This document shows positions 34,313 to 43,278 of a stretch of 64,000 nucleotides of DNA, one piece after another. Positions within the stretch are counted from its first letter, which is position 1; every line of letters starts with the position of its first letter. Below the pieces are notes generated by a model, which saw only the letters and a program-made list of their open reading frames with translations, was not told the DNA's origin and did not search any database. The translations under genes were made by a program, and so were the position numbers. The stretch covers positions 1-64,000 of the forward strand of contig NZ_JBQHTM010000011.1 in assembly GCF_052065695.1 (NCBI RefSeq). The letters are read 5' to 3'. The DNA comes from Intestinimonas sp052065695. GTDB lineage: Bacteria; Bacillota; Clostridia; Oscillospirales; Oscillospiraceae.

Positions 34313-37300
34313 TCATGCATCTCCGTCTTCCTCATCGGCCACCGAGGACCAGAAGGTCTCGCTGTCAATGGTTGGCAAGTATCTTCGCCTGTCAGATCCC
34401 CGCCCGTCCTCGAAGTGGCAGGCGGAGGCATAGTCACAGTAGAGGCAGGCGTTCTTCTCCAGTCCCCGCCAATAGGGGTCGGCGTCGATGATGCCGGAAG
34501 CCAGCTCCCCGGCGATCTCGGCCAGGATATGCTGAGTATGCTTTTTCAACTTGCCCAGCCTCTCCGCCGTCACCAGCGCCTCTCCGGTGATAGTGCCTGT
34601 ACGGCTAGATACCTTTACAGGCAGAAAACGGGGACCGCCCTCGTTCATGACCTCCATGGCCTCCAGCACCTCGGGGTCGTCCAGGAGGAGACCGTGGCGC
34701 CGCAGCTCGGCATCGGTCTGCTTCTTCCGCTCCGCCTCCGTCATGCCTCGGCTACCCTTGGCCACCGCCGCCCGGGCAGGCAGGTAGAGGACACCGGCCG
34801 GTGTAATAGCATAGTTGTAAAGTGATCCCCCTTTCTCCTCCAGGGTGAAGAGATAGAGGAGCATCTGGAGGCCCAGGCCGTTCCACACCTCGGTGAGGTC
34901 GAAGGATTTGCGGCCCGTCTTGTAGTCCACCACTCGCAGGTAGAGCCGCCCGTCGTGAACCCAGCCGTCCACCCGGTCCACGAAGCCGGAGACGCTGACG
35001 GTGACTCCGTCCATCGTCAGCTCCACCGGGGGCAGGTCCCCCCGGTCACCGAAGCCCAGCTCAAAGGAGATGGGCTCAAAACTGGAGACAGAGAGCTCGT
35101 CCAGCACGTTCTCTACCACCTGAGTTACCGGTCGGATGAGCCGGTTGAAAAGGTAGACGAACCGCGGAGTCTTGTTCTCCAGCCCTCCCAGTTCCTGGGC
35201 AATATAGGTCTCCATGACGGACTTGATCCGCTTTCGGACCACTGCCCTGTCCCAGGTCCACCCCCCGTTGCTGTCCTCCACCTTCCAGGCAGTGTCCTTG
35301 AGGATATGCTCCAGCACATAGTGGACGAAGGTGCCATACTCCGGCGCCTGGAAGCCCGCGGTCTGCCGGGGCTTGGCCTTCAGTCCGAACTGCATGAAGT
35401 AGGAGAAGTGGCAGGATCGGTACTTATCCATTCGGGAGGCCGACATGGGCACCTTCCGGCCGTAGAGCCGGGCCACGGAGTCCGGGCAGAGCCGTCCCCG
35501 CTCCAGGCCCGCCCCCCGCTCCAGCCGCCGGGCCAGGGGCGCCAACTCCTCCTGGTCCCGGAGCAGGCCCAGGACCTCCGGGTGCTCCCCCGCCAGCTCC
35601 AGGGCGGGCCGGGGTGCCGCCAGGCGGAATTCATCCCCCAGAGCCTGTTCTCGAATTGGGAGGACGTCCGGAAAGAGCCGCCTCAGCCGTTCCCACAGGA
35701 AGGACGGCCGCCGCTCCTCCCCCTGGGGTCCCAGGACGGCCCAGCTTATTGTCAGATGGCGGTCGGGCCGGGCACAGGCGGCGTAGACAATGGTCATTTC
35801 CCGGTCCAGCTTATCGGTGAGCTGCGGGGAGAGCTCCAGGCCCATGGAGGCAAGCAGGCTGCGGTCATCGTCGGTGAAGAGCCCCGGTGCCGGCGCCACC
35901 TGGGGCAGCGCGCCGTCATCGGCTCCCAGGAAGAAAAGAACCGAGCATTGCCGGTCACCCTGACGGGCGGCGTCTCCTGCCGTCACCCGGTCTAGGGAGA
36001 CAGGAATGGCGCCTACATCGTACTGGGAAAGCACCAGCTTGAGCAGCTGAGCAAACTCCTCCAGTCCCAGAGGTGCCTGGCCCAGGATGGCGGCGCACTG
36101 CTCCAGGCCGCCGCAGAGGATCTCCCACAGCTGGCCGTACTCCTCCGCCCGCTTGAGCTCGCCCCGCGCTCGAAGCACCTGGGCCCGCTCTTCCAGCCGC
36201 TGGGGCAGCCGGATCTGCTCCAGAAATTGATACAGGGCCACGGCCTGCCCCGCACCGGTCTCGTCGGTGTTGCGCCGGAGCATTTCCAGCGGCACGGTAA
36301 TCTGCCGCCGCACCTCATTCAGGCGGTCCAGCAGGGCCTGGTCCTCCTCTGTCATGGGGAAGCCATACCCCCGGGGGTGCATATCCCAGGCAGCCGATGC
36401 CGTCCATCGGTTCCCCTTTAGGTCCCATTTCAGCACGTAGTTCTCCAGCAGGTCACAGTCCGACCGGGCAACACCGGTGAGCCCCGTTTTCAGGTAGCGG
36501 AATATGTCACCGCTGTCGTAATCCCCCGCCACCACATCCAGGGCCCCCGTGACCACAGCAAAGACCGGCTTTTGGAGGATGTCGGTCATGCTGTCCAGGA
36601 AAACCGGTATGCCATATCGCCCAAAAACCTCCTCGATGAGCGGGGCATAGGCATCAAAGCCCCGGGCCACCACGCCGATCTCCCGGTAGCGGAGCCCCTC
36701 CTCCCGGATCAGGTGCAGGATCTCGGCGGCCGTCCACTCCACCTCGGACCGGGGGGTGGCCGCCGTGAACAGCCGGACCCCCTCCGCCGGGCCCTCCCAC
36801 GGCTGCGCTATCTCGTAGAACAAGTATTTCTCAATATAAGAAAGTTCTTTTGCTTTACAGTTATTCTCCCCGTGGAAGGTCTCGATTTCCACCTCCACAT
36901 GGTCGGCCCTGGCCGCCCGGCTCAGCTGTGCGATGGTCCGTCGGGCTGGAGCAAAAATGCCGGTCTGCCCTTCCTCTTCCGGCGTGCAGGTGAGGACCAC
37001 CGTAACCTCTCTGGCCTGTTTCCACAGCTGGCGCAGCACCTGAATCTGTTGGGGTGTAAAGTCTGTAAAGCCATCTACGTAGACAGAGATTCCATGGGCC
37101 CAGCCGCTCTCCGCCAGGCCCTCGGCCAGGCGGGTGAGCCGGTCCCGAGGGTCGGCGGCCACCCGAGCCGTTAGCGCGTCGTAGGCGCCGAAGATGAGGC
37201 CCAGATCCCGGAGCTTCTCCCCCTCCTGTCCCTCCAGCTCCTCCCCCGCCTTGGTCAGATCTTCCGGGGAGACACAGTACTGCTTGCACTCATCCAGAGT

Positions 37301-37657
37301 GGCCAGCAGGCCGGTGAGGAAGGCCGGCTTCTGGGAGGGCCGGGCGTAGACCGTGAGGGCGCTGGAGACCGCCTTCCGAGCGGCGCACATGAGGAGTACC
37401 CGACCTCCCGGGTCCAGGGCGGGTGCCGCCAGTCCCCCGGACCGGGCCAGCACCCGGCTAGTTAGGCGGGTAAAGGAGAGAACCTCAGCGTAGAGGGAGA
37501 CCTGATTACCCGCCACGGCGCATAGCCGCCGCTCCGTCTCATGGGAGGCCTGCTCAGGTACAATGAGCAGTTGCCGCCTCCCTCCTCCAGCGGCGATCCG
37601 CTTCAAAACTTCGGCTGTCTTTCCTGTCCCGGCCCGTCCCAGCAGGAGCTTGAGCAC
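34313..37657 (-). CDS. addB: ATP-dependent helicase/nuclease subunit B
   Basis: Partner of AddA. It has 1114 residues. The N-terminal P-loop GRAGTGKT (7-14) is followed by an inactivated-helicase-like body. The C-terminal nuclease region has GFVDRVDGWVHDGRLYLRVVDYKTGRKSF. The iron-sulfur staple is intact: one Cys upstream (KYRSCHFSYFM) and the C-terminal trio CLYCDYASAC (CX2CX5C). First gene of addBA; the upstream promoter was not resolved in the short gap after guaB. Confidence 0.95.
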   Translation of the reverse strand: MLKLLLGRAGTGKTAEVLKRIAAGGGRRQLLIVPEQASHETERRLCAVAGNQVSLYAEVLSFTRLTSRVLARSGGLAAPALDPGGRVLLMCAARKAVSSALTVYARPSQKPAFLTGLLATLDECKQYCVSPEDLTKAGEELEGQEGEKLRDLGLIFGAYDALTARVAADPRDRLTRLAEGLAESGWAHGISVYVDGFTDFTPQQIQVLRQLWKQAREVTVVLTCTPEEEGQTGIFAPARRTIAQLSRAARADHVEVEIETFHGENNCKAKELSYIEKYLFYEIAQPWEGPAEGVRLFTAATPRSEVEWTAAEILHLIREEGLRYREIGVVARGFDAYAPLIEEVFGRYGIPVFLDSMTDILQKPVFAVVTGALDVVAGDYDSGDIFRYLKTGLTGVARSDCDLLENYVLKWDLKGNRWTASAAWDMHPRGYGFPMTEEDQALLDRLNEVRRQITVPLEMLRRNTDETGAGQAVALYQFLEQIRLPQRLEERAQVLRARGELKRAEEYGQLWEILCGGLEQCAAILGQAPLGLEEFAQLLKLVLSQYDVGAIPVSLDRVTAGDAARQGDRQCSVLFFLGADDGALPQVAPAPGLFTDDDRSLLASMGLELSPQLTDKLDREMTIVYAACARPDRHLTISWAVLGPQGEERRPSFLWERLRRLFPDVLPIREQALGDEFRLAAPRPALELAGEHPEVLGLLRDQEELAPLARRLERGAGLERGRLCPDSVARLYGRKVPMSASRMDKYRSCHFSYFMQFGLKAKPRQTAGFQAPEYGTFVHYVLEHILKDTAWKVEDSNGGWTWDRAVVRKRIKSVMETYIAQELGGLENKTPRFVYLFNRLIRPVTQVVENVLDELSVSSFEPISFELGFGDRGDLPPVELTMDGVTVSVSGFVDRVDGWVHDGRLYLRVVDYKTGRKSFDLTEVWNGLGLQMLLYLFTLEEKGGSLYNYAITPAGVLYLPARAAVAKGSRGMTEAERKKQTDAELRRHGLLLDDPEVLEAMEVMNEGGPRFLPVKVSSRTGTITGEALVTAERLGKLKKHTQHILAEIAGELASGIIDADPYWRGLEKNACLYCDYASACHFEDGRGSDRRRYLPTIDSETFWSSVADEEDGDA

Positions 37658-37682
37658 GGCGATCCCTCCTTTGTGTGTGAGG

Positions 37683-37715
37683 AAAAAAGGCCCGCGCCGA
37701 CGGCGCGGGCCTTTT
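37683..37715 (-). terminator. Terminator of guaB
   Basis: GGCCCGCGCCG pairs with CGGCGCGGGCC, with A-run and T-run on the two sides. On the minus strand it ends in TTTTTT, just past the guaB stop. Confidence 0.92.
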
Positions 37716-37722
37716 CTGGTCG

Positions 37723-39198
37723 TTACTGGGGATTGACGGTATAGTTGGGAGCCTCTCTGGTGATATAGATATCATGGGGATGGCTCTCCTTGAGGCCAGC
37801 GCTGGTGATCTGAATGAACTGGCCCTTGGTGCGCAGATCCTCGATGGTGCCGCAGCCGCAGTAGCCCATACCGGCCCGCAGGCCCCCCATCATCTGGTAG
37901 ATGGTCTCGCCCAGGCCTCCCTTGTAAGGAACACGGCCTTCTACGCCCTCGGGCACCAGCTTCTTGTTGTTCTCCTGGAAGTAACGGTCCTTGGATCCCT
38001 TGGCCATAGCGCCCAGGGAGCCCATGCCGCGGTACACCTTGAACTGCCGTCCCTGGTAGACCTCGGTGTCCCCGGGGGACTCCTCGCAGCCCGCCAGCAG
38101 GGAGCCCAGCATGACTACGTTGCCGCCGGCGGCGATGGCCTTGACAATGTCTCCGGAGTACTTGATGCCGCCATCGGCGATGATGGGAATGCCATACTCA
38201 GCGGCGACGCAGGCGGCGTCATAGACAGCGGTGATCTGGGGCACGCCGATGCCGGCCACCACGCGGGTGGTGCAGATGGAGCCGGGACCGATGCCGATCT
38301 TCACGCAGTCGGCGCCGGCCTCAATGAGGGCCCGGGTGCCTTCGGCGGTGGCCACATTGCCGGCGATGAGCTGCACGTCGGGATAGAGGGCCTTGATGCG
38401 CTTGACGCACTCCAGGATGTTGTGGGAATGGCCGTGGGCGGAGTCCAGGCACAGCACGTCGGCGCCGGCCTCCACCAGAGCGGCCACACGGTCCATCACG
38501 TCTGAAGTGACGCCGATGGCGGCGCCCACCAGCAGCCGGCCCTTTTCGTCACGGGCGGAGTTGGGATAGACCTCGGCCTTTTCGATGTCCTTGATGGTGA
38601 TGAGACCCTTGAGATGGAACTCGTCGTCCACGATGGGCAGCTTCTCAATCTTATGCTTGCGGAGGATCTGCTTGGCCTCCTCTAGGGTGGTGCCCTCCTT
38701 GGCGGTGACCAGGTGGTCCTTGGTCATCACGTTGTCGATGAGCTGGTCCATGTCCTCTTCGAACTTCATATCACGGTTGGTAATGATGCCGATGAGCTTG
38801 CCGTGGTCACAGATGGGGACACCGGAGATGCGGTACTTGGCCATGAGCTCGTCGGCCTCGGCCAGGGTGTGGCCGGGGGCCAGCCAGAAGGGGTTGGTGA
38901 TGACGCCGTTCTCGCTGCGCTTCACCATGTCCACCTGCTCGGCCTGCTGGCCGATGGACATGTTCTTATGGATGATGCCGATGCCGCCCTCACGGGCGAT
39001 AGCGATGGCCATCCGGTACTCGGTGACGGTATCCATGGCGGCACTCATCACGGGGATATTCAGGCGGATCTTCTTGGTGAGCTGGGTGTGCAGATCGATG
39101 TCAGCGGGCAGGACGTTGCTCTCGGCGGGGATCAGCAGCACGTCGTCAAAAGTCAGGCCCTGCCGCACGAACTTGCTGGCGGCATCCGTATTGAACAT
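37723..39198 (-). CDS. guaB: Inosine-5'-monophosphate dehydrogenase
   Basis: Oxidises IMP to XMP, the rate-limiting step of guanylate synthesis and the step before GuaA. It has 491 residues. The barrel starts LTFDDVLLIPAESNV. Two CBS domains lie at about 95-210. The catalytic loop is GPGSICTTR (Cys near 303), and the flap and IMP-phosphate motifs DGGIKYSGD, GSLLAGCEESPG and YRGMGSLGAM follow. I chose the ATG at 39198, eight bases after AAGGAG; a GTG at 39207 abuts that site. It has its own promoter at 39257-39285. Confidence 0.97.
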   Translation of the reverse strand: MFNTDAASKFVRQGLTFDDVLLIPAESNVLPADIDLHTQLTKKIRLNIPVMSAAMDTVTEYRMAIAIAREGGIGIIHKNMSIGQQAEQVDMVKRSENGVITNPFWLAPGHTLAEADELMAKYRISGVPICDHGKLIGIITNRDMKFEEDMDQLIDNVMTKDHLVTAKEGTTLEEAKQILRKHKIEKLPIVDDEFHLKGLITIKDIEKAEVYPNSARDEKGRLLVGAAIGVTSDVMDRVAALVEAGADVLCLDSAHGHSHNILECVKRIKALYPDVQLIAGNVATAEGTRALIEAGADCVKIGIGPGSICTTRVVAGIGVPQITAVYDAACVAAEYGIPIIADGGIKYSGDIVKAIAAGGNVVMLGSLLAGCEESPGDTEVYQGRQFKVYRGMGSLGAMAKGSKDRYFQENNKKLVPEGVEGRVPYKGGLGETIYQMMGGLRAGMGYCGCGTIEDLRTKGQFIQITSAGLKESHPHDIYITREAPNYTVNPQ

Positions 39199-39256
39199 GG
39201 ACTCCACTCCTTCATTTTATTTCATCGTATCCGACGCGGGAAAACATATTTGATAT

Positions 39257-39285
39257 ATTCTATGCCCCAAGGTGGGGGTTGTCAA
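39257..39285 (-). promoter_or_regulatory. guaB promoter, inside the end of the thioesterase gene
   Basis: TTGACA, 17 bases, TAGAAT. The -10 covers the stop codon of the upstream gene, and the spacer is GC-palindromic (CCCCACCTTGGGG). No terminator separates the two genes. Confidence 0.88.
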
Positions 39286-40015
39286 GAGGGGACAGGGTCA
39301 AAGCCGCATCGAATCTGGGCTTTCCCTCCACACCGTCTCCCTGGACATAAAAGGTATCGTCTTGACGGCCCACGGACAGGCGAATGGTCTCCCCCGCCCT
39401 GCACTCCTTCAGGTAGCCGATATGGACCTGGGAGACAAACTGTCCCCGACCAACCTCCTCCAGCCCGATGGCATCACAGGCGTAGTCGGCGTAGTGGACA
39501 TTATTGACGTGGCCGTTCACATCGCAGTCGCTGTACCAGAGCCGCCGCTCTCCCGCCGATTCCAGAGGAACCGGCATGCGGAGCTTGGGCAGCAACCGGC
39601 TTTTGCAGCGGTCGCCGCCAGAGGTTCCGTCAAACTCCGGAAGATCGGATACCCGTCGCAGCTTCCGGGTCTCTACATCGGCCAGGACCCACAGACTGAT
39701 CCCTTCTCCAATGGTTTTACCGTCCCGGAAGATATCAAAATCCCGGTACATGGAGGCGCCATGGCCACTCCCCCGGTGCCAAGTCTGAACCGTGAGCTTG
39801 TCATCCCAAAAGACAGGTGTGTCCAGACGATACCAGATCCGGGCAAGCATCCAGAAGACGTTGTAGCTTCGAAGCATCTCCTCCCGGGAAACATGGAGCT
39901 CCACGGCTGCGCCGGTAGCGGCCTCCTGAAGAAAGTCCATCATAGAGGAGGGGCGGCACTGGTTAAAAGGATCGACATCCCGTGCCCCGACCTGAAACGA
40001 GGCCTCATGATACAT
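39260..40015 (-). CDS. Acyl-ACP thioesterase
   Basis: A 251-residue double-hotdog protein of the acyl-ACP thioesterase family. The N-terminal hotdog starts YHEASFQVGARDVDPFNQCRPSSMMDFLQEAA. The second carries the conserved SDCDVNGHVNNVHYADYACDAIG, with Asn and His of the catalytic set. It should release free fatty acids from acyl-carrier protein. GAGGGGTAACTC precedes the ATG. It follows the cysteine-rich gene by only three bases, so the two share a transcript. Confidence 0.9.
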   Translation of the reverse strand: MYHEASFQVGARDVDPFNQCRPSSMMDFLQEAATGAAVELHVSREEMLRSYNVFWMLARIWYRLDTPVFWDDKLTVQTWHRGSGHGASMYRDFDIFRDGKTIGEGISLWVLADVETRKLRRVSDLPEFDGTSGGDRCKSRLLPKLRMPVPLESAGERRLWYSDCDVNGHVNNVHYADYACDAIGLEEVGRGQFVSQVHIGYLKECRAGETIRLSVGRQDDTFYVQGDGVEGKPRFDAALTLSPLDNPHLGA

Positions 40016-40018
40016 GAG

Positions 40019-40630
40019 TTACCCCTCCTTTCCCTTGATGAGAAGGGTATTTTTACAGCACAGATCCTCTAGATCATCAGCAGTGGCAGCGGGGATGCGC
40101 AGCGCCCGGCCGCAGTGGCCGCAGATAAGGTCCACAGAGCTGAAGTTCACCTGGAGCCTCCACTCCTTGGAGCCGCAGGTGCAGGAGATCCCGCCCCGCT
40201 GGGCGATATCCCGCAGTTCGGAGAGGATCTCATGCATGATGATCTCGTCCAGGAAGGTTCCCTTCTCTCCGGAGGCGGCCTCCAGCTTGTCCACCGCCTC
40301 CTCCAGGCGCTCCATGGCGGCAAAGACTGGTCCCTCTTCTCCCACATAGCAGCAGTCCAGCCCGGAGGCAGCGCAGGCAAAGGCCAGAGCCTTCTCGTGG
40401 AGGAAGGCATGGGTGGAGCAGGTCACGGTGTGCTCCTTCTCACAGAAAAGACAGGGCACCGTCAGCTTGACCCGGTCTCCCACGATCTCCGTTTTGAGCG
40501 CCGACTTACCGCAGGGGCAGGGAATCTTCCCGGGCGCCGCAGCCAGAGAGAAGACCGTCTTTTCCGCCACCACAGCCTGATGGCAGGCCGGGCAGAGGTA
40601 GGCGATGGTGCGCTTGGCTTCTTCTACCAT
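40019..40630 (-). CDS. Conserved cysteine-rich protein of unknown function
   Basis: About 203 residues. Three CxxC or CxC pairs suggest two zinc ribbons: CPACHQ with CPCGK near the N-terminus, CLFCEKEH near 60, and CTCGS with CGHCGR near 150-175. The centre is an acidic helical stretch. No transmembrane segment or catalytic motif is evident. I chose the ATG at 40630, ten bases after GGAG. It is the first gene before the acyl-ACP thioesterase and has a clear promoter. I do not recognise a named family; a regulatory or scaffold role in lipid or sporulation metabolism is speculation. Confidence 0.7.
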   Translation of the reverse strand: MVEEAKRTIAYLCPACHQAVVAEKTVFSLAAAPGKIPCPCGKSALKTEIVGDRVKLTVPCLFCEKEHTVTCSTHAFLHEKALAFACAASGLDCCYVGEEGPVFAAMERLEEAVDKLEAASGEKGTFLDEIIMHEILSELRDIAQRGGISCTCGSKEWRLQVNFSSVDLICGHCGRALRIPAATADDLEDLCCKNTLLIKGKEG

Positions 40631-40666
40631 ATCGATCAAACTCCATCAAGTGAAAAATATATTTTT

Positions 40667-40695
40667 ATTATATCGCATCTTCCCACATTTGACCA
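40667..40695 (-). promoter_or_regulatory. Promoter of the cysteine-rich protein / thioesterase pair
   Basis: TGGTCA, 17 bases, TATAAT, about 35 bases before the start. Confidence 0.7.
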
Positions 40696-40720
40696 GCAGT
40701 TCCCCCGACAAAATGCGTCC

Positions 40721-40749
40721 TGATATTTTGCGGAAATCTGTTCAAACTA
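40721..40749 (+). promoter_or_regulatory. Weak candidate forespore promoter of spoVAD
   Basis: TGATA, 17 bases, CAAACTA, 41 bases before spoVAD. The -10 resembles sigma-G (CATxHTA) with one mismatch, but the -35 is poor. Forespore control is expected from biology more than from this match. Confidence 0.3.
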
Positions 40750-40790
40750 ATTCCGTTCAAATACGCTGTGTGCGGATGGGAGGAAGCCTA

Positions 40791-41810
40791 ATGACCGTAA
40801 AAAAGCTGGGCCGTCAGACTGTGGCCTTTGCCAATCCACCCACCATTGCCGGGTATGCCAGCGTGGTGGGCAAAAAGGAGGGTGATGGCCCCTTGGCCAC
40901 TTTCTTCGACCTCATCAATCAGGATGACAGTTTTGGAGAATCCAGCTGGGAGAAGGCGGAGAGCGCCATGCAGCGGCTGGCCCTCCAGAGCGCCCTGGAC
41001 AAGGCGGGGCAGGCTCCCTCTTCCTTGGATATGCTCTTTGCCGGCGACCTGCTTAACCAGTGTATCGCCTCCTCCTTTGCCGTTCGTGGCCAGGATGTGC
41101 CCTTCCTCGGGCTTTACGGCGCCTGCTCCACCATGGCGGAGGGTCTGGTCATGGCATCTATGACCCTGGATGGCGGATTCGGCACCTGGGCGGCAGCGGT
41201 GGCCTCCTCCCACTTCTGTTCCGCCGAGCGGCAGTACCGCACCCCCCTTGAATACGGAGGTCAGCGCACCCCCACCGCACAGTGGACGGTAACAGGTGCC
41301 GGCGCCACTGTCCTTTCTCGGGAAGGGAACGGCCCCTACGTCACCCACGCCACCATCGGCAAGGTTGTGGACAAGGGTATCAAGGACGCCAACAACATGG
41401 GGGCGGCTATGGCCCCCGCCGCGTACAGCACCCTCACCGCCCACTTTTCCGAAACCGGGCGCAAGCCCTCCTACTATGACCTCATCGTCACCGGCGATCT
41501 GGGAGAGCTGGGCAAGTCCATCGTGCTGGACCTCTTCCGCGCCGACGGCGTGGAACTGAGCAACTATGACGACTGCGGTGTGATGATCTTCGATCTCCCC
41601 GCCCAGGACGTCCACTGCGGCGGGTCCGGCTGCGGGTGCTCCGCCGTGGTGCTCAATGGATACCTGCTCCGCGGCATGGCCGAGGGCCGCTGGAAAAACA
41701 TCCTCTTCTGCGGCACCGGCGCCCTTCTCTCCCCCATTTCCTCTCTCCAGGGAGAGAGCATCCCCGGCATCTGTCACGCTGTGGCCATCTCCACGGAGAA
41801 AGGAGTATAA
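40791..41810 (+). CDS. spoVAD: Stage V sporulation protein AD
   Basis: Part of the SpoVA channel that moves dipicolinic acid into the developing spore and out during germination; SpoVAD binds DPA. It has 339 residues with a thiolase/KAS-III-like fold. Family blocks present are GAGATVLS, GDLGELGKSI, YGACSTMAEGL with the former active-site Cys region, and GSGCGCSAVVLNGYLL. The ATG at 40791 follows GGGAGGAAGCC; the frame is open much further upstream without support. spoVAE starts two bases after its stop. Confidence 0.95.
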   Translation: MTVKKLGRQTVAFANPPTIAGYASVVGKKEGDGPLATFFDLINQDDSFGESSWEKAESAMQRLALQSALDKAGQAPSSLDMLFAGDLLNQCIASSFAVRGQDVPFLGLYGACSTMAEGLVMASMTLDGGFGTWAAAVASSHFCSAERQYRTPLEYGGQRTPTAQWTVTGAGATVLSREGNGPYVTHATIGKVVDKGIKDANNMGAAMAPAAYSTLTAHFSETGRKPSYYDLIVTGDLGELGKSIVLDLFRADGVELSNYDDCGVMIFDLPAQDVHCGGSGCGCSAVVLNGYLLRGMAEGRWKNILFCGTGALLSPISSLQGESIPGICHAVAISTEKGV

Positions 41811-41812
41811 AA

Positions 41813-42181
41813 ATGGATGGATTTCTCCCTTATCTGCGGGCCTTCCTCTGCGGAGGGACCTTTTGTCTTATCGGCCAGATCCTCATTGACCGGACCAAGC
41901 TGACCCCTGCCAAGATCCTGGTGCTCTATGTGGTCTCCGGGGTGGTGCTGGGCGGCCTGGGCATCTACCAGCACATCGTCGACTTTGGCGGCGCCGGCGC
42001 CACCGTTCCCCTCACCGGCTTTGGTTATCTGCTCTCCAAGGGCGTAAAGGAGGCCGTGGCCGAGGACGGCCTGCTGGGCGCCTTCACCGGCGGCGTTACG
42101 GCGGCCGCCGGTGGCATCGCTGCCGCCATCTTCTTCGGCTGCATCGTGGCCCTCCTCTTTAAACCAAAACCCAAGGGATGA
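41813..42181 (+). CDS. spoVAE: Stage V sporulation protein AE (SpoVAEb type)
   Basis: A 122-residue membrane subunit of the SpoVA DPA channel. About four hydrophobic segments are visible (FLCGGTFCLIGQILID, ILVLYVVSGVVLGGLGIY, then two near 60-118) with FGGAGATVPLTGFGYLLSKG, the family signature loop. It is coupled to spoVAD. The usual partner spoVAC is not adjacent. Confidence 0.93.
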   Translation: MDGFLPYLRAFLCGGTFCLIGQILIDRTKLTPAKILVLYVVSGVVLGGLGIYQHIVDFGGAGATVPLTGFGYLLSKGVKEAVAEDGLLGAFTGGVTAAAGGIAAAIFFGCIVALLFKPKPKG

Positions 42182-42219
42182 AAAAGGTCCGGCGTACATG
42201 CTGTACGCCGGACCTTTTT
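42182..42219. terminator. Bidirectional terminator between spoVAE and queA
   Basis: GGTCCGGCGTACA pairs with TGTACGCCGGACC, with AAAAA before and TTTTT after. It serves both converging genes. Confidence 0.93.
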
Positions 42220-42224
42220 CCCAT

Positions 42225-43250
42225 TTAACAGATGAACATGGCATCTCCGAAGGAGAAGAACCGATATTTCTCCCGGACCGCCTCCTCATAGGCTGCCAGG
42301 ATGTGCTCCCGCCCGGCCAAGGCCGAAACCAGCATCACTAAGGTGGACTCCGGCAGGTGGAAGTTGGTGATGAGGGCGTCCAGCACCTTGAACCGGTAGC
42401 CGGGGTAGATGTAGATATTGGTCCACCCGGCGGACTCCTTCAGGGTGCCGTCCTCGGCGGCCCAGGACTCGATGGTCCGGCAGGAGGTGGTCCCCACACA
42501 GATCACCCGTCCCCCCTTCCGGCGGGTCTCATTGATGGTCTCCGCCGTCTCTTTGGAGATCATGCAGTACTCCGAGTGCATCTCATGGTCGGTGATCTCC
42601 TCCTCCTTCACGGGCCGGAAGGTACCCAGGCCCACATGGAGGGTCACATAGGCCAGGGAGACGCCCATGGCCTGGATCTGCTCCAGAAGCTCCTTGGTGA
42701 AGTGGAGCCCGGCGGTGGGAGCTGCCGCCGATCCCACCTCCCTGGAGTACACCGTCTGATAGCGCTCCGGGTCCTGGAGCTCCGCCTTGATGTAGGGCGG
42801 CAGAGGCATCTTGCCCAGCTGCTCCAGCAGCTCCAGGAAAATGCCGTCATAGTGAAAACGGACCAGCCGGTTGCCGCCCTCCAGGGTCTCGGTGACCTCA
42901 GCGGTGAGCAGACCGTCGCCAAAGGAGAGTTTTGTTCCAGGCTTCATCTTCTTGCCCGGCCGGGCCAGGCACTCCCAGGTCTTGTCCCCCTTGTCGTTGA
43001 GGAGCAGCACCTCCGCCGCACCGCCGCCGGGCTCCCGGTGGCCCAGCAGTCGGGCGGGCAGCACCCGGGAGTCGTTGAGCACCAGGCAATCGCCGGGGCG
43101 CAGCAGGCTGGGCAGGTCATAGAAGTGCATATGCTTCACTGCGCCGGTATTCTTGTCCAGCACCATCAGCCGGGACCCGTCCCGACGGTCCAGAGGGGTC
43201 TGGGCGATGAGCTCCTGGGGCAGGTCATAGTAAAAATCCGATGTCTTCAA
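42225..43250 (-). CDS. queA: S-adenosylmethionine:tRNA ribosyltransferase-isomerase
   Basis: Adds the epoxycyclopentane precursor of queuosine to tRNA, using the ribosyl group of SAM. It has 341 residues. The family blocks FYYDLPQELIAQTPLDRRDGSRLMVL, LVLNDSRVLPARL, SAAAPTAGLHFT, HVGLGTFRPV, HSEYC and NFHLPESTLVMLVSA are all present. Start is TTG at 43250, preceded by only a modest GGGAA site. Other queuosine genes are not nearby. Confidence 0.94.
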   Translation of the reverse strand: MKTSDFYYDLPQELIAQTPLDRRDGSRLMVLDKNTGAVKHMHFYDLPSLLRPGDCLVLNDSRVLPARLLGHREPGGGAAEVLLLNDKGDKTWECLARPGKKMKPGTKLSFGDGLLTAEVTETLEGGNRLVRFHYDGIFLELLEQLGKMPLPPYIKAELQDPERYQTVYSREVGSAAAPTAGLHFTKELLEQIQAMGVSLAYVTLHVGLGTFRPVKEEEITDHEMHSEYCMISKETAETINETRRKGGRVICVGTTSCRTIESWAAEDGTLKESAGWTNIYIYPGYRFKVLDALITNFHLPESTLVMLVSALAGREHILAAYEEAVREKYRFFSFGDAMFIC

Positions 43251-43278
43251 ATCAAGTTCCCGCTTTCCTTGTCATTTG

